IMG/VR virus record: IMGVR_UViG_3300025138_005971
Location: 1 to 39,023 of that record
Length of the DNA stretch: 39,023 bases
Origin: a virus
Reading direction: 5' to 3' (one strand)
Shown here piece by piece: positions 38,068 through 39,023 of the stretch. The notes under the pieces are model-generated. The model ran no database searches and was not told the DNA's origin. It saw nothing but the letters and a program-made list of their open reading frames with translations. The number at the start of each line of letters is the position of its first letter. The first letter of the stretch is position 1. The translations under genes and the position numbers were made by a program.

Positions 38068-39023
38068 GTACAGTAGATTCCATTACTGTAACAAGCGTAA
38101 GTACAGTTAATCAGATTGAGATAACAAGCACAAATGGAATAACAGTAACTACAGTTGGAACACAAGGTGTTGCTGGTCCAAGTGCTATTATGGCTAGAGG
38201 TATTGACCAAAATACTGCTGGTGCTAGTAATAATGGTGCATTACTAATTTATGACAATGCAAATGTTACATGGACAGCAAACGATACAACCGAAGGCAAA
38301 CAACTTACACAAAAACTTTTTAATCTACAAATAGGTGAAACAGGTGCAACTGTTGTCGCAATACTTGATGAAGATGGCATGGATTCTAATTCTGCTACTG
38401 CTTTATCTACACAACAAAGTATAAAAGCATATGTAGATGCACAAGTTACTTTACAAGATTTAGATATAACAGATGGTACAACAACCATTGCTATTGATTT
38501 AGATAGCGAAACACTAGGTTTACTAGGTGGTGTTGGTATCAGTTCTACAGCTAGTGGTAATAATGTTAGTTTTGCTATTGATGCAACAGTAGTTACTTTA
38601 ACTGGAACACAGACACTAACTAATAAAACATTAACAAGTCCTACATTAACAACACCAGTATTTAATACATCAATATCAGGAAGTGCATTTCTTGATGAAG
38701 ATGATTTTGCATCAAATAGTGCAAATAAAGTAGCTTCTCAACAATCTATTAAGGCTTATGTAGACACACAACTTACTGCTGAAGATTTAGATGTAACAGA
38801 TGGCTCTACTACAGGTGCAATAGATTTAGATTCAGAGGTTCTTGGTCTTTTAGGTGGTACAGGTTTAACTTCTTCTTTAAGTGGTAATAACTTTACTTTC
38901 GCTATTGATAATACAGTATCAACGCTTACAGGAACACAGACACTTACCAACAAGACACTTACACAACCTAAACTAAATGGCTCTGTTGCAATTACTACTA
39001 CAGGGACAGAGATCAATGTTTTA
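38064..39023 (+). CDS. Fibre-like structural protein, 3' truncated by window edge
   Basis: The frame opens at the ATG at 38064 (overlapping the previous stop) and is still open at the last base, giving 320 residues. It is Thr/Ser/Leu/Asp-rich without Cys. A 109-residue unit is repeated twice: 'LDEDGMDSNSATALSTQQSI' (from residue 101) and 'LDEDDFASNSANKVASQQSI' (from 210), each followed by 'KAYVD-Q', 'LD-DSE-LGLLGG' and 'TLTGTQTLTNKTLT'. These elements are widespread in marine phage fibre and tail proteins. It is probably a second fibre or head-fibre. The end and total length are unknown. Confidence 0.75.
   Translation, partial: MSTVDSITVTSVSTVNQIEITSTNGITVTTVGTQGVAGPSAIMARGIDQNTAGASNNGALLIYDNANVTWTANDTTEGKQLTQKLFNLQIGETGATVVAILDEDGMDSNSATALSTQQSIKAYVDAQVTLQDLDITDGTTTIAIDLDSETLGLLGGVGISSTASGNNVSFAIDATVVTLTGTQTLTNKTLTSPTLTTPVFNTSISGSAFLDEDDFASNSANKVASQQSIKAYVDTQLTAEDLDVTDGSTTGAIDLDSEVLGLLGGTGLTSSLSGNNFTFAIDNTVSTLTGTQTLTNKTLTQPKLNGSVAITTTGTEINVL
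38364..39017 (+). repeat. Two copies of a 327-bp coding repeat in fibre-like gene
   Basis: Unit one covers residues 101-209 (38364-38690) and unit two starts at residue 210 (38691). They keep the same order of short motifs: LDED, SNSA, QQSIKAYVD, a DL-I/V-TDG strand, AIDLDSE-LGLLGG, SGNN-xF-AID and LTGTQTLTNKTLT. Spacing is 109 residues. DNA is diverged between copies, so the duplication is old. More units may follow outside the window. Confidence 0.75.

Larger units (their letters stand above)
841..39014. other. GATC tetranucleotides, all within GAGATC/GATCTC (30 sites)
   Basis: Reading the entire window I found GATC starting at 841, 1925, 3565, 5155, 6070, 7419, 10179, 12068, 13400, 14170, 15643, 16985, 18270, 19604, 20814, 22454, 23125, 23830, 24414, 25406, 26546, 28299, 29517, 30740, 31999, 33696, 33797, 35094, 37436 and 39011. 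Each is preceded by GA or followed by TC, so all read GAGATC on one strand: 18 on the plus strand and 12 on the minus. The sites cross coding, intergenic and opposite-strand genes, so codon use does not explain them. The count was made by eye, so a missed site is possible. Confidence 0.85.

Noticed and set aside
1-39023. tRNA genes, tmRNA or riboswitches
   Set aside because: No cloverleaf, CCA-ended arm pair or known riboswitch core was recognised on reading; gaps between genes are too short for most of them.

Overview
The window is most of the genome of an AT-rich, tailed double-stranded DNA phage. It is probably a marine siphovirus of a Gram-negative host. It shows a full head-and-tail gene order, a long tape measure with no sheath or baseplate set, a spanin pair, a GH24 endolysin and phage replication genes. 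The small tail-chaperone genes and the terminase resemble those of alphaproteobacterial gene-transfer-agent-like phages, so an alphaproteobacterial host is a reasonable guess but not shown. No integrase, tRNA, rRNA, insertion sequence or CRISPR array was seen. Both edges cut structural genes: a tail-terminator-like gene on the left and a fibre-like gene on the right. The head genes at 30-39 kb would run naturally into the tail genes at 0-9 kb, so the window looks like a circularly permuted or circular genome opened in the head-tail connector region, with a small part missing.

Layout. (1) 1-9.7 kb, rightward: tail genes (terminator, major tail protein, chaperones, tape measure, distal tail proteins, NlpC/P60-like protein, J-like receptor-binding fibre with thirty-three 10-residue repeats, fibre chaperone). 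(2) 9.7-14.9 kb, rightward: a curli-type module made of CsgF-like and CsgG-like proteins, a curlin-like secreted protein, a FecR-domain protein ending in a curlin motif, a small unknown protein and a CHASE2 adenylyl cyclase. (3) 14.9-17.1 kb, rightward: i-spanin, lipoprotein (o-spanin-like), small holin-like protein, nuclease, endolysin. (4) 22.9-17.0 kb, leftward: early genes in two blocks. One holds a PD-(D/E)XK exonuclease, an annealing-like protein, a DUF736-like protein and an HNH protein. The other is a string of short unknown genes behind its own promoter with a palindromic operator. (5) 22.97-28.24 kb, rightward: repressor-like HTH, replication HTH protein, primase-helicase, methyltransferase, PAPS-reductase-like protein, a partner protein and a ParB-like protein. 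(6) 29.86-28.32 kb, leftward: amidoligase plus gamma-glutamylcyclotransferase, behind a second copy of the same operator. (7) 30.0-39.0 kb, rightward: terminase, portal, MuF, protease, capsid and structural genes.

Two features stand out. The first is the curli secretion and sensing module, a coherent operon in which the entire signal peptide of three successive genes is encoded inside the 3' end of the gene before it. The second is genome-wide: reading the whole window by eye I found 30 GATC tetranucleotides, and all 30 lie inside GAGATC (or its complement GATCTC). Every other GATC context is missing, and the sites are spaced more evenly than chance would give. This suggests restriction or modification selection acting on GATC with GAGATC exempt, or a functional GAGATC site.

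Functional names rest on recognised motifs and remembered family features; no database search was possible.
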